Part shown: piece after piece, positions 6,052 through 12,442 of the stretch
Layout: each line of letters starts with the position of its first letter
How positions within the stretch are numbered: position 1 is the stretch's first letter
NCBI GenBank assembly: GCA_004555955.1
Contig: SFJG01000088.1
Coordinates: 1 to 14,095, forward strand
Reading direction: 5' to 3'
Origin: Bacteroidales bacterium
GTDB lineage: Bacteria; Bacteroidota; Bacteroidia; Bacteroidales; Muribaculaceae
DNA: 14,095 nt
Notes under the pieces: generated by a model
What the model saw: only the letters and a program-made list of their open reading frames with translations
Database searches by the model: none
Told to the model about the DNA's origin: nothing
Made by a program: the position numbers and the translations under genes

Positions 6052-7047
6052 GTGTCGAGTTACCCGTTCTACGCACGCCTTTCGCAAGCGGCAAGATGGG
6101 GATACCGAGGATTCCGTACGCATCAGTGTTCTCGCGCTGACCATTGTACCATATTTCCCAGGGCAGTTCCATCTCTGTTACTGCACGTTTGGTGTCCTCG
6201 GGCTTGTCCCATACGGCCATTCCCAGCACCTTGAGGCCCTTGTCCTTGTAGGCGGCGTAAATCTCCTTGAGGTTGGGCATTTCGCGACGGCAGGGGCCGC
6301 ACCATGATGCCCAGAAGTCAACGAGGACGGGCGAGCCTTTGCCTACTATATCGCTGAGTTTGTGGGTCTTGCCCTCGTATGTCACCTCTGTGTCCACGAA
6401 CATAGAGCCTACCTGAGTGGCTTTAAGAGCCTCGTTGTTGCGGATGATTGACTGCACGCGCTTTGACTCCTTGAACGAGGGGTTCTGCTCCAGGAAGGCA
6501 TCGAACTGCGCGGGCTCCATCTCGTAAGCCTGGCCGAGGAAGATGTTCAGGCCCAGTACATTATCCAGGTTTGCACGCATCATGCTGTCGCTGAGGGCCA
6601 TGTATTTTTCGTATATGGCCTTTTGGGTTGCCTCGTCGGTAGTGGCACGAAGGCAGCCACGAGCTCGCGCTCCTTGGCGGCGAAACCGGCATTGGCGGCA
6701 TTCAGGGCACCGCCTTTGGCCTCGTTTGTCTTGACATCCAGTACTACCTCGGCGTCCGGTTCCACGAAGAACACGCCGGTGCGCTTGCCGTCCAGCATCA
6801 TACGCGCGGCGATGGCCTTGTCCAGTTTGCCGGTGAACACGGCCTTGTTGTCCGCTACCAGCACAGAGTCTATGTTCTCGCCGGTGTCATAGTTGCTGAG
6901 GTATGCCATTGCGCCTTCCTCGTCCTCACTGAGCGGTACCACCACCTTGTATGTTCCGGCCATTGCCGCCGATACAGCGAGCACGGCTGTGCCTGCTACA
7001 AATAATTTTCTGTAATTAATTGTGTTGCTTATTTTGTCGATTATCAT
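6038..7047 (-). pseudogene. DUF4369-thioredoxin (TlpA-like) protein, frameshifted and truncated
   Basis: The 5' part (from 7047) encodes an N-terminal membrane anchor or signal (about residues 14-31) and a DUF4369-like domain. After about residue 135 the frame breaks. From about 6636 the family sequence continues in the next frame, DEATQKAIYEKYMALSD, into a thioredoxin domain with WASWCGPCRREMP, whose CxxC pair would make it a periplasmic thiol-disulfide oxidoreductase. Restoring one G near 6645-6646 joins the frames (FVATTDEA). The domain then ends abruptly after DAYGILGIP, where the family expects a further strand and helices. Instead 19 residues encoded by hairpin repeats follow, up to a stop in block C. 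The start overlaps the GH66 stop as ATGA, so it was the third gene of that operon. The frameshift alone could be a sequencing error; the lost 3' end is a structural change. Confidence 0.8.
6083..6101 (+). repeat. half copy of hairpin B at the broken end of the thioredoxin gene
   Basis: CGCAAGCGGCAAGATGGGG repeats the 3' half of hairpin B of copy 3 (5992-6010); the 5' half is missing. It abuts the last family-like codons of the thioredoxin pseudogene and marks the junction where gene sequence gives way to repeat sequence. Confidence 0.75.
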
Positions 7048-9740
7048 TCAAATACTACCATTGTCCAGTACTTAAGATTGGGGACCTTGAGGGTCACCAC
7101 GCGTCCCGACTGCGTGAACTGCAGGTCTACGGGCGCTCCGCCGTGAAAGTCGGGCGATGCTGCCCACACTCTGTTTACGCGGACATCCGAGTCTATGTGC
7201 AGCTCAATATTGTCTACGTACGGGGGCTCGGGACGGTCTCCGTTTAGGTCTCGCCACGACAGGTCGTTGACGTTCATGAAGTTGAGCAGGTGGAATACGC
7301 GCTTGCCGCTGTCGGCCTCACGGGCAAGGATGTTTATGCGGCGCGGCCTCGGTCCCTGGCGGTATGTCCACTGCGAGATTTTGTTGGTGGGGCTTGCGAT
7401 TGTCACTTCACGCTCCACCTTGTTGTCGAACAGCTTGCACTCGTAGATAAGGTTCTCGTATGCGGTGATAAAGTCGTAATAATGCGTGATGGCATCCATG
7501 AGTTTCTCGCCGATACGGAGGTTGGTGTTGGGGAAGTACTCGTTGCAGAGCATATTTCCGCCGGTGCCGAGCTCCAGGTGGCATCCGCCGAGGGCGAACA
7601 TGCATGCGTCGGTGAGCAGCACACCGGGGGCGTTGAATTCCTTGCCGGGGTTGTTGCGGCCGAAGTCGTAGTTCATGTAGCAAGCGAAAATCGTCTTGAG
7701 GGTGTTGCCCGAGCGGTTGTTGTTGTCGAAGATGTTCCAGTACAGCTTGTGGAAAGTGCGCTCTCCGTTCCACATCTCGGTATAGCATGCGTCCACGGCA
7801 CCGGACTTGGCGATACGGTCACCGCCGAAGTCACCCACAGCATTCATTATCAGCGACTTGTTGGGGAATCGGCTCTTCATTTTCTGCAGGAAGGGGGCGT
7901 ATCCGTCTCGCTCGTCCACCACATTGCTCCAGTAGTCGTAGTGCGTGCAGCGATAGCCCAGCTGGTCTACCTGATAGCCGTCAAAGCCGAGGTTGTCGTA
8001 CACTTCCCCCACCCTGTCGGCCATGTAGTTCTGCCATTCGGCGTTTCCGGGGTTGGTGAGGTCGATGTTGCTCTTCCAGCCGATGTCCAGCAGCGGGTGA
8101 TAGTCCTTGCCGTCATGCCCGGGGCGAGTGAACATGTACCACTCCTCGCGGACACCGTCGGCGGCGGCACCGTCCTGACCCAAAGCGCCATAGCACAGAT
8201 TATAGAAGAGCGTCTTCATGTTGTACCCGTGCATGGTGTCTATGAACGTGCGCACCACATTCTTGCTGATGGCGCGGTTGGAGATGTCTGTGTACTGCTC
8301 TGCCGGGCTGTAGGGGCGGTGATGGCGCCAGTGCCAGTCCTGGAACTGTACCACGTTGATATGTCGGCGGTTAAGGAACGCCACGTCACCGGGGATATAC
8401 TGCTCCTTGCCGGGCTCGAACCATGCCGTGTATCCGTTTCGGGGGAAGCGTGTCCAGCTGCTACTGACGTCCACGCCGATGGTCGCGATAATATTCTCGG
8501 TGTCTCCCTCTCGGGTGTAAACGTCCACCATGTAGCCCTTGAAGTCGTCTGTGGGCGGCGTCCACTCCCACCATTCCTGCTGCAGGGGATGCTCGGCGAG
8601 GACGTCGGCGTGATGGCGATAGCGCACCATGGCATCGGGATAGTCGGCGAATTTGGCGAACTGAATCCACACTTTCTCACCGGGGGCGTACACGGCGCGG
8701 TCTGTCCACAGGTCGGCATTATGAATCCACACCTGCGACTTTACCTTTGCCGCGGGGCGTGTTACCGTACCGTCCGACGGTACCGACCACTGCTCGTTAC
8801 CATTGACACCAACACATCTGTCACCGTTAGGCGAGATGCGCGAGGCGTTGACATTGTCCCAGTTTCCGCCGCCCTTGGTGAGGATGAAGTATCCGTTGCC
8901 GGAGACATTGACTGTACCCGAGGATATGCCGTTGCCCACGGACTTGAGGCCGGTGAGGGCGACGGGGCTCCAGCCGTTGTCGTTGTTCACATTTCCCATG
9001 GCGCTGATTTCTGCGCGGCGGAAGGACACGCTGTTGCTGTTGAGGTCCACGGTGATGGTCCATGCGCCCTCGGCGTCGGTGGTGAAGCTGTCGTGGCTGT
9101 CGGCGTTAAAGTCTGCGAGACCGAACGTTGCGTTCTCTTTCACCGCCACATGCTTGGCATCGGACGGGCCTATGCGGTTGTCGTACCATCCGTCGCTTGC
9201 GAATGCGCGGCAGAATCCGAAATACGAGGTACCGCCACCGAAAGCCACCGTGGCCATGAAGCGTCCCTCGCCGACCGGAGTCATGCGGATGCCCTGATTC
9301 TTATTGAATCCCGTGGTGCGGCTATGGCCGATGAACAGCAGGCTGTGCGAAAACACCACCGTGCGCCGCGACAGATTCACGTGCACGTCGTAGTAGCCGC
9401 CCTCGTTTACGCGGAACTTATAGTCGCGGGAGTTGTCGCCGTTAAAGTCTGTGAGGCCATAGGCACGACCGAGTGTTATGCCGTTCTGATAGCCCTCGGA
9501 GCACACAAGGCCGGGAGTCCACGATGCCTTGTCGAACAGGAACTTCACCTCGCCGGGATTGAGCCAGCCGTTCCAGACGTACTCCTCCTCGTCGGTGTCC
9601 ATCTTCTGCATGGCGGGGAAATTCTTGACGTTCCAGCCCCAGTTCTCGCCACATATATATAAATCTGCGTTTGCCGCGGGGACCATTGCCATTACCGCCG
9701 CAAATATAAGTGTAAGTCTCTTGAAAATACTCATAATCAT
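7044..9740 (-). CDS. GH66 family glycanase (dextranase / cycloisomaltooligosaccharide enzyme type) with N-terminal SusE/F-like domains
   Basis: An 898-residue secreted enzyme expected to cleave alpha-1,6-glucan (dextran). A signal peptide covers residues 1-26 (PAANA then D). Two SusE/SusF-like beta-sandwich domains follow (about 27-131 and 132-243), sharing DxxFxxxxxGxYxVxV-type strands, then a smaller domain to about 333. The GH66 part starts near VWIHNADLWTDRAVY and includes VVQFQDWHWRHHRPY (463-477), GFDGYQVDQLG (585-595) and CYTEMWNGERTFHKLY (652-667). By family analogy D592 is the nucleophile and E655 the acid/base. A C-terminal beta domain closes the protein. There is no lipobox and no sorting tail. 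It starts 13 bases after the SusE/F-like gene and overlaps the thioredoxin start by 4 bases. Dextranase versus CITase activity cannot be told from sequence. An internal ATG at 9734 is an alternative start. Confidence 0.85.
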   Translation of the reverse strand: MIMSIFKRLTLIFAAVMAMVPAANADLYICGENWGWNVKNFPAMQKMDTDEEEYVWNGWLNPGEVKFLFDKASWTPGLVCSEGYQNGITLGRAYGLTDFNGDNSRDYKFRVNEGGYYDVHVNLSRRTVVFSHSLLFIGHSRTTGFNKNQGIRMTPVGEGRFMATVAFGGGTSYFGFCRAFASDGWYDNRIGPSDAKHVAVKENATFGLADFNADSHDSFTTDAEGAWTITVDLNSNSVSFRRAEISAMGNVNNDNGWSPVALTGLKSVGNGISSGTVNVSGNGYFILTKGGGNWDNVNASRISPNGDRCVGVNGNEQWSVPSDGTVTRPAAKVKSQVWIHNADLWTDRAVYAPGEKVWIQFAKFADYPDAMVRYRHHADVLAEHPLQQEWWEWTPPTDDFKGYMVDVYTREGDTENIIATIGVDVSSSWTRFPRNGYTAWFEPGKEQYIPGDVAFLNRRHINVVQFQDWHWRHHRPYSPAEQYTDISNRAISKNVVRTFIDTMHGYNMKTLFYNLCYGALGQDGAAADGVREEWYMFTRPGHDGKDYHPLLDIGWKSNIDLTNPGNAEWQNYMADRVGEVYDNLGFDGYQVDQLGYRCTHYDYWSNVVDERDGYAPFLQKMKSRFPNKSLIMNAVGDFGGDRIAKSGAVDACYTEMWNGERTFHKLYWNIFDNNNRSGNTLKTIFACYMNYDFGRNNPGKEFNAPGVLLTDACMFALGGCHLELGTGGNMLCNEYFPNTNLRIGEKLMDAITHYYDFITAYENLIYECKLFDNKVEREVTIASPTNKISQWTYRQGPRPRRINILAREADSGKRVFHLLNFMNVNDLSWRDLNGDRPEPPYVDNIELHIDSDVRVNRVWAASPDFHGGAPVDLQFTQSGRVVTLKVPNLKYWTMVVFE

Positions 9741-9753
9741 TGGTTTACAAACG

Positions 9754-11127
9754 TCATTTTACGGCTATCTTTGTCAGCTTGTCACCCACGGCGACGATAT
9801 ACACACCGGGAGCCACACGCGTCTGCGGGGTGCTGCCCAACTTCACTCCGGCGATATTGTACACCGCCACGGGTGCATTGCCGTGCCCTGTTACCGTTAT
9901 CACGCCGTTTGCCGCGGACACTGTTGCGTTATGGCCGTCCGCGTCTGTGCCGACAGCGTCAATGCCATCTGTCTGCTCGAGTACTCCGGACACACTCGGC
10001 GTGCCGGGATAAAGCACTCCGCCCCACTCTGAGGCGTTGGCGAGGTGTGCCTTGATGAAATACCTGCCTTCCTGAGCGACAACGAAATACCCGCCGTCAT
10101 TGTCGTACGGCACAATAGCCTCCGTGCTACCGCCGTTCAGCGGCACATCGCCGACGGGGCTGAAACAACCGGCCGACCAGTCGCGCAGGTTTCCGCTAAG
10201 GTGATAGCGTCCCGGCTCCAGCTGCACCTCGCCCTCGAAGTCGCCCTCGCCGATGCGTGGCAGTTCCTTGCTGCCGGAGGCACCGGTACCGATATACAGC
10301 TGCTGAGGGATGCGCCCGAACCATGCCTGCGAGGCGTTATGGTCGTAGGCAACCATCATCAGCCCGGGATTGGCCCTGAAGGCACCGCGCAGGTCGGGAG
10401 CGGCGGCACGGCTGACGCTGAGGCGATCGCCACTCTCGGAGAATGTTATCTTGAGAGTATAAAGACCCGACGCTGTTACGCGGAACTTGTGGTCGGACAC
10501 GCCGTTGTTGCCTGTGTTGTAGCGGATTACATGGTCGCCGTCCGTAAGCTCCTCATTGGATGCTGCGGCATTCCAGCACGGTGTCCATTTGCCCCGCAAC
10601 TGCAGAATCTTGAAGTCGCGAACCTCATCGGCACTGCCATACAGCATGCCCGTCCACTCCATCCCGAAGACCGGCTCGGCATTAGCGTTGTCCCAGCCGT
10701 TACGGGTTGCCGTCCCGCACAGATAAAAGTACGGATACTCGAACCGCGCCGTGTGCTCGTTCACGTTTACCGTTATGCGCACGTATGCATCGGCGGCGAG
10801 ACGGAACTTATTGTCTGCCACGCCATTTTTTGCGGTATAGTAGTTAAGCTTATGCACGCACGAGCCGCTGACCACCGTACCGGCATTTTCCGGCACCCAT
10901 GCGTCCCACGTCCCTACATTGCCTATAAACTTGAATTCCTTGCCTCCGGACAGAAAGCCTTCCCACGTCCACATGCCATTTCCGGCATCGTCGAAAAGCT
11001 CCGGAATGTCACGGTTCCAGCCCGCCTCGCAAGCATCGCCCACCAGGCCGACATCGCCGTACGCGCCCGTGCATACCGAGCCCGACAGCAGCGCCGCCAA
11101 AACCATGCCCTTAACACTGTTTCTCAT
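9754..11127 (-). CDS. secreted SusE/SusF-like glycan-binding protein with type IX-like C-terminal tail
   Basis: A 457-residue protein with a signal peptide (MRNSVKGMVLAALLSGSVC..., cleavage likely after AYG at 22-24). No usable lipobox precedes C19, so it is probably not a lipoprotein, unlike classical SusE and SusF. Two tandem domains (about 25-130 and 133-240) share a pattern ending in DxKFRV/L...Y.RITVN, at 105-121 and 212-228, and resemble the N-terminal domains of the neighbouring GH66 enzyme. Residues 245-385 form a third, less clear region. The last 60 residues (GVITVTG..., AVYNIAGVKL, APGVYIVAVGDKLTKIAVK) look like a type A C-terminal sorting domain of the type IX secretion system. 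It is the first gene of the glycan operon, with a good promoter 60-90 bases upstream. It probably binds alpha-glucan at the cell surface; ligand and secretion route are inferred. Confidence 0.8.
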   Translation of the reverse strand: MRNSVKGMVLAALLSGSVCTGAYGDVGLVGDACEAGWNRDIPELFDDAGNGMWTWEGFLSGGKEFKFIGNVGTWDAWVPENAGTVVSGSCVHKLNYYTAKNGVADNKFRLAADAYVRITVNVNEHTARFEYPYFYLCGTATRNGWDNANAEPVFGMEWTGMLYGSADEVRDFKILQLRGKWTPCWNAAASNEELTDGDHVIRYNTGNNGVSDHKFRVTASGLYTLKITFSESGDRLSVSRAAAPDLRGAFRANPGLMMVAYDHNASQAWFGRIPQQLYIGTGASGSKELPRIGEGDFEGEVQLEPGRYHLSGNLRDWSAGCFSPVGDVPLNGGSTEAIVPYDNDGGYFVVAQEGRYFIKAHLANASEWGGVLYPGTPSVSGVLEQTDGIDAVGTDADGHNATVSAANGVITVTGHGNAPVAVYNIAGVKLGSTPQTRVAPGVYIVAVGDKLTKIAVK

Positions 11128-11140
11128 TGATTATAATTTA

Positions 11141-11190
11141 CTAAATAATAAAATAAAAACAACTAAATAATAAAATAATAAAATAAAAAC
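11141..11190. repeat. AT-rich tandem duplication in the operon leader
   Basis: CTAAATAATAAAATAAAAAC at 11141-11160 is repeated at 11163-11190 with an 8-base ATAAAATA-type expansion. The block spans nearly the whole untranslated leader between the -7 box and the ATG of the SusE/F-like gene. It gives an unstructured, A/U-only leader. Confidence 0.7.
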
Positions 11191-11221
11191 AAAGATACGC
11201 CATTTCCCCTAGAAAAACAAA
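11190..11221 (-). promoter_or_regulatory. promoter of the glycan operon
   Basis: TATCTTTG at 11197-11190 on the minus strand is a perfect -7 box (TAnnTTTG), with TTTG at 11221-11218 as the -33 box, 20 bases apart. Transcription would begin near 11183-11186, giving a leader of about 57 bases. No operator is recognised. Confidence 0.8.
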
Positions 11222-11229
11222 CCCATCGC

Positions 11230-11261
11230 AAAAAACATGCGCGGAGAGTGTGTGGCGCATG
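11230..11261 (-). terminator. minus-strand terminator upstream of the glycan operon promoter
   Basis: CATGCGC (11261-11255 on the minus strand) pairs perfectly with GCGCATG (11242-11236) around a 12-base loop and is followed by TTTTTT. It would stop minus-strand transcription from ligA-CPBP, or from the candidate small RNA, before the glycan operon promoter. Confidence 0.65.
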
Positions 11262-11295
11262 GTCTAAAAATCTAGCTTGATGTGTTCAACAAAAT

Positions 11296-11376
11296 AAGAC
11301 ATGGGCGGACTTTAACCCCACATAGTCCTTCTGACTATTAACCGAGAAAGGTCACCGCCCTGTCTTTATTTTTTTT
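11296..11376. terminator. long stem-loop with inner hairpin and T tract, possible bidirectional terminator
   Basis: AAGACA plus GGGCGG (11296-11308) pairs with CCGCCC plus TGTCTT (11355-11366) with one bulged base. Within the 46-base loop ATAGTC-CTTCT-GACTAT (11323-11339) forms a second hairpin. On the plus strand the stem runs into TATTTTTTTT (11367-11376). On the minus strand it is followed by the weaker TCTTATTTTG. Confidence 0.55.
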
Positions 11377-11414
11377 CAAATTTATACATTATAAGTTAAC
11401 AATCAAATACGGTG

Positions 11415-11443
11415 CAAAGATAAAAGTTAACCGAATTCCGCAA
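11415..11443 (-). promoter_or_regulatory. candidate minus-strand promoter overlapping a repeat
   Basis: TATCTTTG at 11422-11415 is a perfect -7 box followed by CACCG, a context often seen in Bacteroides promoters. The only upstream match to the -33 element is TTG at 11443-11441, about 18 bases away and located inside repeat block C. It would drive the structured segment at 11230-11409. Confidence 0.45.
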
Positions 11444-11464
11444 GCTCTTCGAGCTAGCATCTTG
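11426..11464 (+). repeat. repeat block C, copy at the right end of the glycan segment
   Basis: 39 bases matching 6010-6048 with one mismatch, including the mini-hairpin AGCTC-TTC-GAGCT. Hairpins A and B are absent here. With copy 3 on the other side, this block brackets the glycan operon in direct orientation. The following bases (11465-11497) hold no gene. Confidence 0.8.
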
Positions 11465-11497
11465 GCGCTAACCCGATTAATTCCGCACGGCTATTCG

Positions 11498-11597
11498 GTC
11501 GCACCGAGGTGCGACATTGAGAGGCGCCTGCGGCGCGGTTAAGAGGCATCTTCGATGCGGTTATGCGGCAGCTGCGCTGCGTGGAATTGCCGGACGG
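11498..11597 (+). repeat. array of mini-hairpins with about 22-base period
   Basis: A first hairpin, TCGCACC with GGTGCGA, lies at 11499-11514. It is followed by three 5-3-5 hairpins starting at 11524, 11546 and 11568: GCGCC-TGC-GGCGC, GCATC-TTC-GATGC and GCAGC-TGC-GCTGC. They are exactly 22 bases apart, and the first two are followed by GGTTA. Arms differ but stay complementary. The last unit belongs to a 32-base block identical to 5841-5872 and runs into the 3' end of the CPBP gene. Confidence 0.75.
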
Positions 11598-12442
11598 TGG
11601 GATGCTCGGCGGTGCCAGAGGATGATGAGTGCGGCGCAGGCGGCAAGGCTCAGCAATGGGAGGATGGGTATTGAGTCGGCAGCAGTACCGGGAATGAGAT
11701 TCTGCTCGTCGACGTGGAATGCTTGGAGCAGGGCTGCGACAGCGTTGTTTGCGGCGTGTCCGATGACGGGAACCCAAATGTTTCGGCTATAGATGAGCGC
11801 GTATCCGAGCACAGCGCCGATGACGGTTCGTGGGATTATGCCGTAGAATTGGAAGTGGAAAAAGCTGAAAATGAGAGCGGCAATCCAAACGGCGGCGTGC
11901 GGCGAACGAACGCGTTGAGCTATGAATCCTTGGAGCGCGCCGCGGAAGAAGAATTCTTCGCCGATTCCGGTCAAAATGCACATTGCGAAGATTGTGATTG
12001 CGAACCCGGGCATGGCGTGCGAGGAGAGTAAAGAATCGGTGACTGCTCGTGCGCTTTCTTCGGCGTTTTTGAGAGCTTGCTCGATGCCGGATAGGCATTC
12101 GGGGAGTGCGATTGCTTCGTTGAGCGCCACGAGGTAGTTGACGAGCGGAATCGAGGCGACGTAGACGGCGGTCATGAGCGCTATGTCGACCATTGGAGGT
12201 CTTCGGTCGATGGCGAGGAAGCGCCAAGGCTTGGCTGTATAGATGCAGACAGCGACCACAGCGGGCATTGCAAAAGTGAGCACGTTTTGGGCGATGATGC
12301 TGATTTGCAGAGCGGGAATAGTGTCGAGTCGGTCAATGACAAGCCCGGTCAGGAGCGCTGTAATCAGCAGCCCACCGACGAATAGCAGCATGAGGCTTGT
12401 CAGCGCTCGCCCGATTGGGAATTTTTGGGGTAAGTTGTTCAT
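11561..12442 (-). CDS. CPBP-family intramembrane metalloprotease (Abi/CAAX protease-like)
   Basis: A 293-residue integral membrane protein with about seven to eight hydrophobic segments. The CPBP signatures are present: EEFFFRGALQGF (162-173) with the EExxxR motif E162/E163/R167, FSFFHFQ (192-198) with H196, and GHAANN (228-233) with H229 and N232/N233. This family comprises Rce1-like glutamate-type intramembrane proteases, including CAAX-processing and bacteriocin-immunity-type members; the substrate here is unknown. Its ATG overlaps the ligA stop by 4 bases (ATGA at 12442-12439), indicating coupled translation. The last dozen residues (RPAIPRSAAAA) and the stop codon come from a repeat block, so the native C-terminus may have been replaced. 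The motifs themselves are intact. Confidence 0.85.
   Translation of the reverse strand: MNNLPQKFPIGRALTSLMLLFVGGLLITALLTGLVIDRLDTIPALQISIIAQNVLTFAMPAVVAVCIYTAKPWRFLAIDRRPPMVDIALMTAVYVASIPLVNYLVALNEAIALPECLSGIEQALKNAEESARAVTDSLLSSHAMPGFAITIFAMCILTGIGEEFFFRGALQGFIAQRVRSPHAAVWIAALIFSFFHFQFYGIIPRTVIGAVLGYALIYSRNIWVPVIGHAANNAVAALLQAFHVDEQNLIPGTAADSIPILPLLSLAACAALIILWHRRASHRPAIPRSAAAA

Larger units (their letters stand above)
11230..11409 (-). ncRNA. candidate small RNA or structured leader of about 180 bases
   Basis: A promoter-like pair at 11415-11443 and the terminator at 11230-11261 would delimit a transcript of about 180 bases without a coding frame of note. Its centre is the long hairpin at 11296-11366. 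I do not recognise the family: it lacks the end-to-end pairing of 6S RNA, and tmRNA, SRP RNA and RNase P features are absent. The alternative is simply a strong intergenic termination region. Confidence 0.3.

Noticed and set aside
6038..7047. Two separate genes, a DUF4369 protein and a cytosolic thioredoxin
   Set aside because: The two domains form one protein in this family, the frames join on adding a single base, and the second frame has no signal peptide of its own. One broken gene explains both better.
7290..9662. 790-codon open frame on the plus strand opposite the GH66 gene
   Set aside because: The opposite strand encodes a clear GH66 protein with signal peptide and family motifs. The plus-strand translation has no recognisable domain, is rich in valine, alanine and histidine as expected of an antisense shadow, and has no promoter.
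9754..11127. SusE/F-like protein as a surface lipoprotein
   Set aside because: The only cysteine near the signal peptide (C19) is preceded by GSV, which does not fit a lipobox; a signal peptidase I site after AYG fits better.
10045..11130. 361-codon plus-strand frame opposite the SusE/F-like gene
   Set aside because: Antisense shadow of a well-supported gene; no motif, no start context, and it runs exactly along the coding region of the other strand.
11230..11409. 6S RNA, tmRNA, SRP RNA or RNase P RNA
   Set aside because: The ends do not pair with each other as in 6S RNA, there is no tRNA-like end or tag frame, and the conserved cores of SRP and RNase P RNAs are absent.
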